Shown: piece after piece, positions 41,533 to 52,992 of the stretch
Position numbering within the stretch: the first letter of the stretch is position 1
Layout: every line of letters begins with the position of its first letter
Source: Narthecium ossifragum
Lineage: Eukaryota; Streptophyta; Magnoliopsida; Dioscoreales; Nartheciaceae
Reading direction: 5' to 3'
NCBI GenBank assembly: GCA_963920575.1
Contig: OY986969.1
Span: forward strand, 20,941,288-21,005,287
Length of the DNA: 64,000 nucleotides
Made by a program: the position numbers and the translations under genes
The notes under the pieces: generated by a model
Databases searched by the model: none
Seen by the model: only the letters and a program-made list of their open reading frames with translations
Told to the model about the DNA's origin: nothing

Positions 41533-44500
41533 TGTTGCTCAAAAATTGTATCCGAGATAGATACGTGGTCGCCAGACATGTGAGATGTGTCAACTGTAAC
41601 GCAGGATTATCATAAGGGTATATGGATTTAACCGTGCCTCAATTAAGAGGACTTTTGGAGAACTTAAGTCTAAATGAAAGACGAATCTTTTTTGGGTTTT
41701 TTGGGTATATGGATTGCTACTGACTAGGGATACTGATGTTAGAGGCAAATTACTCTACTTCTACGGTTGATTGAGCTGTCTAGAGTGCACTAGTTGTGAG
41801 GGCCCATCCCTCTGACCTGGCTCGACCGCGTGAGTCGAGAGCCGGTTTCTTGTTGGTTTGGTTCCGCGTCGGACACGATAGGGCGATAGTGTGGCGGTTT
41901 GGACCCCGGGGGCATTTTGGTAAATATGCCCTCTGGTGGTCGGTTTCACACCCGCGTTCCACACACTGCCTTGGATTGATATATGTGTTTGATTAAAATC
42001 CCTAGGGTGCGTCCGATCGGAGGATCGGAGCTCGATCGGGAAAGATCGAATCGAACGGCTGAGATAGATCTGGATTTTCTATAAAAGCCCAGTCCCTTTC
42101 TTCTCTTTCCTTCTCTTCTTCTCCTGTCGTTTTCTCCTCTCTCTCCTTCGGCTGAGCTAGGGTTGGAGACTTCGGCTTTCGGAGCTTGGATCTTGGCGGC
42201 TCAGCTGGTGGGACGCGTGGAGGAGCTACCCTACTTGCTCAAGTAGGTGTTTCTACCTCGATCCTTGGATCGGGTTCTCCTAAAATATGATTATTGTACT
42301 TTCGCTGTAGGAATACTTGTTAGAATCCCTTGTAACTCTTTGTATATGCGATGTTGTTCATTTCCGGTATTCCTACGTTACAAATTCAGTATTCTAACGG
42401 TTGGTTTCCGTATTATCGCCGTTTTGTCGGTTTTCGTCCATTTGGACCTAGATAGGGGATTTAATCGTCAAAACCTGGATTTCTTCACTCTACTAGCTTC
42501 CCCTTGGGTAAATACACTTACTTGCGAAATTTCATCTTATTCCAATTTGATTTGATACTTGAAATCCAAAGAAATGGATTTTCGGCATTGTTCTGATGAA
42601 CTGTGCCAAGGCTCGACGGTCGATCGGTGCATCGACCGTCAAGTGTTGTTTTACCCTTTCTGGGCCTGACGGTCGACCGTCGGGCTCTGTCGGGATTTTA
42701 GCTTCCCAGGGTCGATGCATGGATCGACCGTGGGATCTTCCATTTTTGCCACTTACCTGACAGTCGACCGTCGGATCGACTGTCGCATCGACCGTCAGGC
42801 GCTGTTTGGTTTTGGGCTTCTCAGGGTCGATGGGTGGATCGACCGTCGCCCTTGGTTTTCTTCGCTCTGGTCTCACGGTCGATCGGCGGATCGACCGTGG
42901 CATCGTCCGTGGACTCACGGTCGATCTCCGGATCGACCGTGACGTCGTCCGTGGGCCTTGGAACTGGGTTTTCTTATCTTTCTTGGATGGATTTGATTTG
43001 TGATTAGTATCTAATCGTATTGGGATGTGTGTATGGGGATTTCATGACGTTTTCAAAGGATTTCCATCGGATTTGAGGATTGATTAGAGTAAGTTTCCTT
43101 TTGGACAAACCTATGGTTTTACTTGCATTCAATACATGTTTGATTGTAGTTAAGTGCTTAGCTGTTTGCTTAGCCATTAACCAGCGATGAGTGCTAGTTA
43201 ATGAGGAATTGTGGAACCTTAGCCTCTTGCCGGCGAGTGCCGAGGGCTATTGTATATCTGTTGAACTCATAACTGATGATGTGGCATATAGAGACATTTA
43301 AGATAGATGTTTGCCTAGGCCCATGCATTGTGTGCATTAGAGGCATTTGAGTTTAGGCGAGCGATGGTTTGGGTCGCCGATCCGAGGCTCTCGGGTAGCT
43401 CGGATCTAGCCTTAGGGCCGTGGATGGGTAGTCAAGAGTAGGGTGTGATCTTGTATCATTTGAATCTCTTGTGATTGAGGATTTCGATAGTTGGCTTGAA
43501 TCAGTGTTTGAGGTTTAGAGGTCGTGTTGTCTTCCAAGACCAAGTGCTAAGGATGGATGTCGACGTCCCTGACACGGTCCCCAGGCAGTGGTTTCCTACT
43601 GGGTAATGGTGATCCTACTAATTCTGGTCCTTTTCCGCCAAGCGTGTTGGTTGATGTTCCCAGCGTGGTTGGTTGAGAAGAGTAGGATCCCGTGGGGAGT
43701 TGACAGGGGTTATGGGACCCCGTGGCATCCGTTAGACTTGAGCTGGGAGACAACACTGTTGTTGTTTTCCTCCTTTCAGTGTGCCGTAGAGTAGAACCCT
43801 ACTGAGCTTATCGCTCACTCCTACCCGGGCTGCGTTTGCAGGTGCAGGCAGCAGCTCTTCTTCAGTGGAGCCGGCAGGGTCGGCTTTTGGCGGCGCCAGT
43901 ACATCCAGGGGCGCTTGAGGTTGCTGGAGGATGATCTGTTGTACATTTTTTTGATATATATGTATATGTTGTAGACATTCTGAGGATTTTGGAATATTGT
44001 ATTATATCTTTACCTTGGAAGTCTTAGAATGGAATTTTTGTAACTGTACAACTTGAAGTTATATTATAATTGAATCTGTTTCGCCTCTGGAATACAATTG
44101 TTTAAATTATTTATCTTTTCCGCTTTGTGTCGCGCCGGTTGATGATGAATAGTGATAGGAACCCTCACGCCCTGTCCTGGATGGGTTTTTTGTGTCGGGG
44201 TGTGACACTAGTCTACTCCTATAGGCGATTACGTTACTCCTAGAGTAATTAAGCTACTCCTAGAGTTACTGTGCTACTCTTAGGTAGAAGAGAAAGCAAT
44301 TAAAACATAACATGAAAGTTAACTACTTACTTTCATTGAAACAACAATTGATTGATTACAACTTCAATGAAAGTTGCTACGAGTATCAGCTAGGAGAAAA
44401 GTACAGTGGTTAAAGCTAGAGCAGAAGTAGTAATGAAAAGTCTGGTTTCAGTCGGGGATCCTTTTCTCTTCTTTCTTTAAAGCTTTTATACTTCAGACTG

Positions 44501-45271
44501 CCGCCGCCATGTGGCCATCGCTAACCATCATGCACGACCAATGACCCACGACTCCTCGTGGTTTCCATCGTGGGTCGAATCTCGCTGCCGTTTTGACACG
44601 TGGTTCTCCAAGGATAACCGTTCGGCTACTTTATGACTCCACTTCCCACGCTTTCACTTTAGGAGATTATTTGGATAGATCGTAGGTCACAGTGGTCCCG
44701 ATGTACTTATGATAGTCCGACTTCATCTATTGTCTTGACCTTAAACTTGCCCAGCTTTGGGACTATAGCTTCATATGACGCTTCGGCCTCGAGATTGCTT
44801 AGTCTCTTGACCTCGAGGGTCCTCGACCTCAAGGTTGTTTAAAGGTTGTTTAGTGTCTCGACTTCGAGGATACACAGTTTCCGGACTCGAGACTTCATGC
44901 GTTGCTTCAACTTCGGGTCGCTTGATTTCGATATCAATGCTCTCTCAAGGTCGTTCGGGTCCGAGATTGATGATATCGGCTTTAGTACCTGTTTTATTTA
45001 TGCCAGGGTCAAGTAATAGGACAGTTTGATACCTCAAATGTCATATTGTTGGATCGCATCGTCATAAATACGAAGGCGATGTGATAATGGGATTTGAATT
45101 CGGACGTCGAGTGACATTTAATGCGTTTATGTTTTTTTTTCCGACATGGGGTTGTATGCGACGGTCCCGCTAGCCTCATCGTGGATATGAGATTGAGACT
45201 CCATGCCATATGTTTGTGTTCACGATAGATACGCGTCAATCGATGATATCTGAGTATTTTTCTCGGCATCA
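41533..45271 (-). repeat. 5' LTR of element D (interrupted)
   Basis: It aligns with 26746-30713 on both sides of the solo LTR inside it. Without that insertion it is about 1.33 kb. It ends TTTTCTCGGCATCA. The CTCGAG-rich cluster (44780-44960) is present but reduced compared with the other LTR. Numerous substitutions and indels between the two LTRs point to an old insertion. Confidence 0.9.
41795..44207 (+). repeat. Solo LTR of family B (copy 3) in the 5' LTR of D
   Basis: TGTGAGGGCCCATCCC ... GTGTCGGGGTGTGACA, 2413 bp, with a perfect CTAGT duplication (41790-41794, 44208-44212). Its site in the LTR differs from that of copy 2, so it is an independent insertion and not a product of LTR duplication. 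TATA box CTATAAAAGCC at about 42080, palindrome array at 42612-42955. Confidence 0.96.
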
Positions 45272-48200
45272 GCAATCAATTAAATCTGAGAGTGACTTCG
45301 ATGATGTGACTCAAAGCAGACAAGTTCCCGGTACGGCAGAGTGGCAGTCATCTTGTTTTGACATTTGCATGCAATTGGGAGGTCTTAAATATGCCTTTCT
45401 ACTTTTCTAATTTGCCTAAGGACCGACTTCTTTTGCTTATTGATGACGGCGTTCTTTAATGGCCCGAATGAATCCGAAACAAAAGGTGGTTTCTTTCTTG
45501 AATATCTTTCAAATTCTTCTAGGATTATCTAGAAAAAAATTAATCTCGCCTGCTAGGGGAAATCCAATTTTAGTGTTTTAGTCCTCTATTAACCCAGTCA
45601 AAATACCCTTTCTTCAATGGCCCGTATGAATCCGAAACAAAAGGTGGTTTATTCTTTGAATAGCTTTCAACTTTTTCTAAAAATATGTAGAAAAATTATA
45701 ATCTCGCCTGCTCCGGGAAATCTAGTTTTTAGTGTTTGAATCTTCCATTATGATCATTTTTCTTCTGATGACGATGAGGACTGGAAACCAATCTGAAGTC
45801 AAGTCAGGGACAACTGGCGAGAAATGTGGAGAAATATTAGAGTCGTCCAATTAGCTTTAAATATCAGTGATTGGCTTTTGGTTTTAGAGGTAATACGGCC
45901 ACTAAATCATTCATTTGTTGCCTCTGAACCAATCGAGAGTCCATTAAAATTTAAAAGACGTCTGCTAATAAATTGCACCATCCCATCATGCATGACTTCT
46001 AAAGAGACCCATAAGTTTCTATCACTGTTCTATTTAATCCATTCATCCATGCTTGTGTCGAAATTTAGGCCTCACATAGGGGGGTTCTGAACCTTAGAGT
46101 TGACAAAACCACAATCTTAAAGCAGTACGTCTGGCTCTTTTTGTCATTGCATTTGATATTTTTTTATCAACTTGATATCTACGTTAACTGATGGAGCAAG
46201 CATGAAAAGGATGGTCACTCTGGCTTAATTTACGGAAGACTGCATTGCACATGTTCAAGTGTACCGAAAGTTCTGATAGTTGCCTCCAAGGAACCTCAAT
46301 TTAATTATCTTGATACCAAGATGAGAATTTAGATTAGGAGTCTGTATCATCATTTGTTTTCCGATTTTTTTTTGGGGGGATAATATTTTCACGATACTCT
46401 TATATTGATATACACCTTATTAGGACCGGTAGTTTAGGAGAGCATCGAGTCAAAAAAAAATTCCATCAAATTTCATGTCGAGCAGAGTGGTTCGGGTGCA
46501 ATGATCGAGCTTGTTTTTAGGTTTGTTTTGTTCTTTTTTTTTTTTTTTTTTTAGGTTTTGGATTTGTTGGGCATATTACTTGGATTCTAGGTTACAAAGC
46601 ACTATAGATAAAACAATCTTTAGCTTAACGTGCTTTGCTTGCTTCTACGTCGTGACTCACGCTCGTTTCTAATCATAGTTACTTATATTTGTTTTTTCCC
46701 TTTGTTTTGATTGGAGCTGGAGTAGACTATAGGTGGGTTACAAGGCCAAGAAAAGAACATTGGAGTTAAAAAAAAAAAAGGGTGAAATAAAGATACACCT
46801 CCATGTGGAGATGAGGTTGTTATGATCCAGACGCAACAGCCATGGCTGTCACTTTACTTGCTTTACATCTAATGCTTTCCACATCACTTTAACTTGGCAA
46901 GCTAGCTGTGCAAGAGACGCAAACAAGAGGCATGATGCATGATGAGTCCTCTCTTTTGGAGGGGCAGAGGGCTCTATGCATTTTTATGCATATATAACTT
47001 GAGACGCGGACAAGCAATGGTGGGGGAAAGGCACCCCCACTTTGTACGGCTACTTTCCTTTATCTTGATGTTCTAGAAGGCCATAGGATTGGAAGATGCC
47101 AATAATGAGTGATCCAAGTGAGTGATGCTACGGCTTAAGCTCTAGCAGTTTGTGGCAAATTAGTTGGCCCATCTAATCTTGTCCAATCTACAAAAATCTA
47201 ATGAAGGATTCCTATGTGATCATGTTTGCTAGCTTCATGAACAATGGTTGATAAATTGCGGTCACAATAGAATATTATTTAGTATATTAGTTGCATGCAT
47301 GTATCTTAATGTAAGGTGATTTTGGGCCACTTCTGGGCAATCCCGATGAATGAAACATAGAATATATAAGGTTTATCTTTTGGGGCTAAGTATGCCGATC
47401 TCTGTTGTCGCTTTCGAATATTTTATTGTCGGCAATTTGATTACCAATTTGTTTTCTAGTATTTGATTGGCATCTAGATAGATAGATGGATGCATTGTCC
47501 TTGATTTATAGTCATCTTTGTTTCCAAGAAATAGAATAGTAATAAGGGCTTATTTTTCAAACCCTATAACAGAAAAGAAACTTGTGGTCCTAATAGAAAC
47601 CATTTCTTCACTTCAAATTCTTTTTTCAGTGAGTGAACAATAAAATAGATTAGGGGAAGGATCGTAAATAAAATATAAGAATATTTGGAATGGCATAACA
47701 ATTGAGCAAATTTATGGTCATCTCTATATCTCTGTTTGGCTCTTAGATTTCATAATATTTTAAAAAAAAATTAAGTCTAGGAGGGTAAATATTCATACAA
47801 CGATAAATCCATATATAGAAGATTCAAACCCAAGACTTCACATAGTAAATCACACAACCATACTTCATAATTATAATATAGAAACGAGGACCACCTTAGT
47901 TCTCGAGATTCCCGGTCTCCAAAATCATTCTGAGCGAGCCAATGGCTGGGAGAGGAGGGAGGTTGGGATTGCTACATCCAAGTGGCCCTCATAACATATC
48001 TATCATACTGTGAGAACGGGAACAGGCTTGCATGGGAAGGAAGGGGACACCAATATAAGTTGATTGAGATATTATCACTGTTGGATTGGGTCCACTATGG
48101 ACATGTTAAACTGGCCGTATAAGTATAATTCTTGTCGAATAGTGAGCATAATTAAACACAGTTGGACCATTGGTCTTCCTCATAGATAAGTTTACAAAGA

Positions 48201-48812
48201 GAAGATGCCATCGTCCTTCAGTACTATATATGTGGTTGCAACTCACATTGAGGGTAATCCATATATATAAGGCATTTGAAAGGTTTATCTACACAATATC
48301 TTGAAACAATTTGGAAAAGAGATGGGACCTAGACCTCATTTAATGTTAAGCCTGCTTCGATGCTAGATTTTATATTGTCTAGCTATGAGTGGACTTTGTC
48401 TTTGAGATATGGTTGCAAGCTACCTTCTTGCCTGTTTTTTAAAGTGAAGATACCATTTTGCTTCGTTTTTCAGCAGAATTTAACACACAAGTAAATGGTT
48501 TTTAGCCGCCGATTAATTGATCAGGAGCTTAGTTATTTTTTCTTGACATAATACTATTACGGTTTCATGGTTTAATTAGTGTCTGTTGACTAGAATATAC
48601 ATCACCTTGTTGGCTGTTTGTTTCCTTATTAAGGGCCTACATATGACCAGTAAGCTGCCAAAGTATCCTATATATTGTTTGCCTTGAAAGAAGGATGTTT
48701 GTGTCATTAGCATTTTTAATTGGATGCAAAAATAAATTAGTTATCCATCTGTTGAACTCTTCTTCGCTCGGGAGATACTATATTATGACGGGATGCAGCT
48801 GATTTATTAGAC
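45272..48812. other. Intergenic, with a 159-bp tandem duplication
   Basis: No gene is recognised on either strand. At 45452-45760 two units start GTTCTTTAATGGCCCGAATG and TTCTTCAATGGCCCGTATG, followed by AATCCGAAACAAAAGGTGG, with a step of 159 bp. A T run of about 20 lies near 46535. The rest is AT-rich without clear structure. Confidence 0.6.
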
Positions 48813-48815
48813 TAA

Positions 48816-49122
48816 GGCCTTGTTTGGTTCGGGGATAGGAAATCCTTATCTCGGGTTAAGCTTATTTTATCCCGACATTGTAGCGAAACATCCTCTAATT
48901 CCCATTTTTATCCTCATTCATATCCCACTTTTCAACCAATCATTACTATTTTTTCCCTTCTTTTCAACCAATAATTACTACTTTTCCCTATTTTTCAATC
49001 AAATATTACTATTTTGTTCATATTTTTCAACCAAATACCATACATATCACATTACTTATCCCAACATACTAATCCATATTCCTCCAATTTCAGAATTGCT
49101 TATCCCGCAACCAAACGGCACC
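48816..49122. mobile_element. MITE-like element
   Basis: Left end GGCCTTGTTTGGTTCGGGGA and right end TTATCCCGCAACCAAACGGC are near inverted copies (core GTTTGGTT.GGGATA). The inside is AT-rich with repeated TTTTCAACCAA.TATTACTA. Ends beginning GGCCTTGTTTGG are frequent in plant Tourist-like and hAT-like MITEs. Confidence 0.55.
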
Positions 49123-49123
49123 T

Positions 49124-49387
49124 GGCCTTGTTTGGTATGGGAATAACCTTATTCCGGGATTAAGGGACTTTATTTCCGGTTTCGGGAATAACTTTGTAAT
49201 GATTACTTAAAATAAGAGAAAAGTAGAGTGGAGAGTGGGAATAACTTTGTAATGATTACTTGAAATAGAAAAAGGTGTTTGGGGAATAAAGTGTGAAATA
49301 AGTAGTGGATTCGAAAATATTCCTGAAATATTTTAAGAATATTCCCTTATTCCCGTTTGGTAGGTATTCCCATACCAAACAGAGCTT
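49124..49387. mobile_element. MITE-like element adjoining the previous one
   Basis: The left end GCCTTGTTTGGTATGGGAATA and the right end TATTCCCATACCAAACAGAGC are inverted copies over about 20 bp. An inner duplication GGGAATAACTTTGTAATGAT occurs twice (49185 and 49237). About 260 bp in all. Confidence 0.65.
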
Positions 49388-49633
49388 AAGTGTTGGCAAT
49401 CTTGACAATACTTGTTTACGCATCTTAAAGAAAAACATGGCGTCTCCTAAACCAAATTTGTTATTTGATAGTTACCTGCATTGTCTTATTTAACTCCATT
49501 TTCGCATGCGTGTACGTGTCATTTGATGCAATTACAACGATCATTATGAAGATTTTCTTCCTTTTTTAATTACCATTTTATGTTTGTGTGTCCATACCTT
49601 GTCATACACCATTATATTATCACCATAATTTTT

Positions 49634-49660
49634 GGGATATTTACATATACCAAACCCACC

Positions 49661-49691
<31 letters not shown>

Positions 49692-50341
49692 GCACGCACG
49701 CACGCAAAAAAAAAGTTTGATTTTACATATATTCCCATAAAAAAATCAAATTTACACTAGAAATCCTAAAAATTTTGAAAACTTAATTATTGTCATATAT
49801 AGTTACTTAAGATGGAATATTCGGGAAATATGCTGGACAGTGTGGCTCTTGAAATTACTTAACCACCATTATCCCCTATAATTACTGCCCTTCTGCCTCC
49901 AACGACCCAGATGACTGATTTGTCTTAGGGCTTGAAATCATGAACATGGTCCACGTTCCTCTCTAGCGAGCTATCTCTATATTGCTCTCCGATGAGCTAT
50001 TTTCGGTGCTTTATCTCCATGTTCCTCTCCGATGAGCTATTTCCATATTCCTCACCGACGAGCTATCTCCACCTTACACTTTCGATTTTGGTCAATTTCT
50101 TTTTTCTATAGGTCGATTTTCAAGTTCCTCATCATCATTAACCATGAAGATGTTTCCATCTTCACCTTCATCACACCCTCCATTTTAGATTCTCACAATA
50201 CAACAGAATATTCCACACTTAACTAACTTAGGGGGATATATGACAATAATCGAGGTTTTTAGGGTTTTTAGTGTAAATTTGATTTTTGTCCGAGAGGTAT
50301 ATATAAAATCAAACTTTTGCTGGGTATATGTAAATAACCCC
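49634..50341. mobile_element. Non-autonomous TIR element with long (about 110-bp) TIRs
   Basis: The left arm GGGATATTTACATATACC ... GTTTGATTTTACATATAT ... ATCAAATTTACACTAGAAAT to about 49806 recurs inverted at 50236-50341 (ATTTCC/ACCTCT-type differences only). AATTTTT flanks both ends (49627-49633, 50342-50348), a possible target duplication of 7-9 bp. Long TIRs and 8-9-bp duplications fit Mutator-like MITEs. The left arm has been enlarged by a microsatellite. The middle has no gene; it holds repeated GAGCTATCTCCA-type units (49965-50070). Confidence 0.7.
49656..49708. repeat. Compound microsatellite C(n)-CA(n)-CGCA(n)-A(n)
   Basis: A run of about 22 C is followed by (CA)n, (CGCA)n and nine A. 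It sits inside the left TIR of the 49634-50341 element at a place where the right TIR has only a few bases. Confidence 0.95.
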
Positions 50342-50348
50342 AATTTTT

Positions 50349-51102
50349 TTAGTTTTATAATGAATGAAGTACCACATAGGTTTTAACACATGTGACAAAA
50401 TTATGCTATCTATCAATATTGACAAGGAGCCTATTCTTATTCCATCCAGGGTGTTTGTCCACAATTCTAGAATAACAGTGGGGCTTATTGGGAATACAGT
50501 AGGACTTATTCAAGAACAAGCTTATTGATTAGGTCCTCAGTGTCATGAACTACCGATATTTATGGGGCAAACTGCAAAGACGACACATGAGAAGACTGAA
50601 GAGTGGTTACTAACTATCACTCAAGAGTATTGTTTTAGTCCTCTCTACAGTCCCAAATGTCACATCTAGCATGGGAGAATCCGCCCAAGATCAGTGTCAC
50701 GTGGCCATATTAAGAGATTTTAGGATTAGATCAAAATATTTTTTTAATAAAAAATAAAAATAAAGATATAAATAGGAGTGGAATTAAATGCGGATAGAAT
50801 AAATAATATCTCTATTTTTTTAAGATAATTCACTTTAACCTAGATTATCTCTATTTCGTTAATCTTATTTTATTTAAGGATAAGACAGGGATGAACACCT
50901 TAACCCACGCCAAACAAGGCTTAAAAGATATGATTCTTCAGGTGGCGCGAAAAGATCACAGTGAGGGGACCTTCATCCCTTCAATCATTCAATACACCTG
51001 CTATTTGATAGTGTTAGATAGCTAGGAATCAGTCCCAATTAGTTTGTATATGCTTGTCACTTAGTCTATTAGTAATGAGTGACATGGGTCACCACTGGCC
51101 TT
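50349..51102. other. Intergenic, with one isolated MITE-type end
   Basis: No gene. CCAAACAAGGCTTAA at about 50921-50935 is the inverse of the TAAGGCCTTGTTTGG end type seen at 48813, suggesting the right end of a MITE whose left end I cannot find. 50730-50860 is very AT-rich. Confidence 0.45.
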
Positions 51103-51338
51103 AGGGTTTTATTCGAGCTGAGCTGAGCCGAGCCGAACCCCATCTTGTTTGAGCTTCAAAATCGAGCTCGAGCTCGGCTCGGTCACAAGTGTAGGTCAAC
51201 TTAAACTCAACAGAAAAAGGAGACTATTTTTGTTAATCGAGTTCAGCTTGAGCTTGAGTCTAAATGAATTCAAGATGAGCTTAATCCAGCTCAGAGTCTG
51301 AGCCACTCGATTAAAACTCGGCTCTAATTACAACCCTA
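51103..51338. mobile_element. hAT-type MITE with GAGCTCGAG-rich ends
   Basis: Left AGGGTTTTATTCGAGCTGAG and right CTCGGCTCTAATTACAACCCT are inverted. The interior repeats GAGCTCGAGCTCGGCTCGG-like motifs. Short elements with AGGGTTGTAATCGAGCCGAG ends are common in plants and usually placed with hAT. Confidence 0.6.
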
Positions 51339-51960
51339 ACCGGCACTAGCATGCTATATAAACTGAGAAGAAGAAGAAAAAAAGGGTGAAGAGAAAAAGG
51401 TAACCTCCAGATGAAAAATCTGACATCAAATGGCAAGGTAAGTAGAGAGAGGAGGGTCTTGAAAGGTTGGTATGGTGTCATCCAGCTGAGATAGTGAGAG
51501 GGGTTGGGAGGAATCTTGGAAAAATTGGAAGAAGATCATGTGAGGTTTTCTAGAAGCTTCTAGAAGGAGAGATGTTTTAGAGGAGAAAGAATAATACTGT
51601 CATAAGCGACAGAGCATGAGAGCAACCCCACGTGACTAAAGCTGGCCTGATTTGTACCTCCACTTTATATATAGGTTAAATTATCGATTAGTAGCCTATA
51701 GTTCCGTTCAATCTTTTATATAATCCCTCAACATCAAAATTATGATGTCGAGTCCCACAATTTTATTTCATTTTCAAAAAAGGACTCAATTCCGTCTACA
51801 TTGCCAACCTATTTTGACCCAATTTCATTTTTTAATAAATTATTACCATGTCACCCGTCCCTTCACTCTCCTCTTCCCTCACACACGCAACTTCTCTCCT
51901 CTATCACCCTCGCTTGCGACCCCGACCACGGCCTCGATAGAGATCACACGTCGCTACTAA

Positions 51961-52709
51961 GGGGGCGTTTGGTTGCGTGAATCGTTGGTGCAGATGCGTC
52001 GTGGGATGCATACATCATGGGATGTATGTATCGTTGGATGCATGTATCGTGGCCACGGCCATCTGATGCTGGTGTTTGGTTTGTCTTTGGAATCATATGA
52101 TGCAACATTATTTATATAATATTTATATTAAAATAATATATATTATATATATATTATTCGTATAATTTTCATATAATAATGCAATAAAGTTAAATTTTAT
52201 TTTATATATTAAAATTTTAATATATATTATAGGATATTTTAATATTATATATATTAAAATTTAACTTTATTGTATCATTATGTGAACATTATATGAATAA
52301 TATGTATATATCTTATTATATATATCTCAATAATATATATATTAAAAATATTATATTATTTTAATCTCAATGATATATATATATATATATTATTGATATA
52401 ATAATGTGAATATATATATCAAAATTTTATTATATTATGTTTGGTTTGCTTTTGGGTCAGTGTTGGGTTCGCCGGTGAAAGCTCGTGCGAGGGTGCATCG
52501 TATGAAACACCCATTTTAGTCGTTTCATATGATGCACGAAATCAACTAAAAATGCATCGTGCGATGCATGCGTCGTGCGATGCGCCGTGCGAACCAAACG
52601 GTGGATCGGAGTATCAGGGTGCATCACGCGATGCACCCTGCGAACCAAACAGGGGATTGTTGCATCATGGTGCATCGCACGATGCGATGCACCCAAATCA
52701 AACAACCCC
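51961..52709. mobile_element. PIF/Harbinger-like MITE, 749 bp
   Basis: Ends GGGGGCGTTTGGTTGCGTGA and TGCACCCAAATCAAACAACC then CC are imperfect inverted copies, flanked by TAA on both sides (51958-51960, 52710-52712). Three-base TWA duplications and GTTTGGTT ends are features of PIF/Harbinger MITEs. GATGCATC-type palindromes crowd both subterminal regions. The centre is an AT-rich foldback. Confidence 0.7.
52152..52302. repeat. 48-bp inverted repeat in the MITE centre
   Basis: The arm 52152-52199 (TATTATTCGTATAATTTTCA and onward) is the reverse complement of 52255-52302 with about five mismatches, around a 55-bp loop that is itself made of AT palindromes. Confidence 0.9.
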
Positions 52710-52992
52710 TAAGCACCAACCTCGCTTCTCTCTTTGACAGTTTGAGAACTGTCATGCAAAAAATTATCAGACCCTCCATGAACTATCATATAATTATAGC
52801 AATACATACTTCATTCATCACTTGACAGTTTGAGAGCTGTCAATGCATACAATTTCCATCTAGCTACAAAATTTGGTATATCTATCAGACCCTCCATGGA
52901 GGTCCTACAGTGCCTCTACCCTGCCCTCCACCTCTATTAACTGGAGCTCTAGATCTGGTAGATGGGGGTGTTTCATAATAGACCTTGAAAAG

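Larger units (their letters stand above)
26746..45271 (-). mobile_element. Tat-lineage Ty3/gypsy element D with antisense ORF
   Basis: Two related LTRs (26746-30713 and 41533-45271) bound a minus-strand interior of gag, protease and RT, plus a plus-strand ORF near the 3' LTR. The flanks GCAAC (26741-26745) and GCAAT (45272-45276) look like a 5-bp target duplication with one change. RT wording (CIDYRSLNMATLKDEYP, LEVYIDDILVKS, LGNLNFLRHFISN) fits the Tat group. RNase H beyond its first part and integrase are deleted. Removing three later solo LTR insertions leaves an element of about 11.3 kb. Confidence 0.9.

Noticed and set aside
27144..44212. The two LTR B copies as the paired LTRs of one large element
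   Set aside because: Each has its own perfect but different 5-bp duplication (ACTTA, CTAGT), and the DNA between them is element D, so they are separate solo LTRs.
45824..46090. 88-residue plus-strand frame as a possible gene
   Set aside because: It has no recognisable motif, AT-rich random-like codon use and no flanking splice or promoter signs.
52441..52825. His/Met/Arg-rich frames near the right end of the PIF-like MITE
   Set aside because: They result from the repeated ATGCATCG words in the element.
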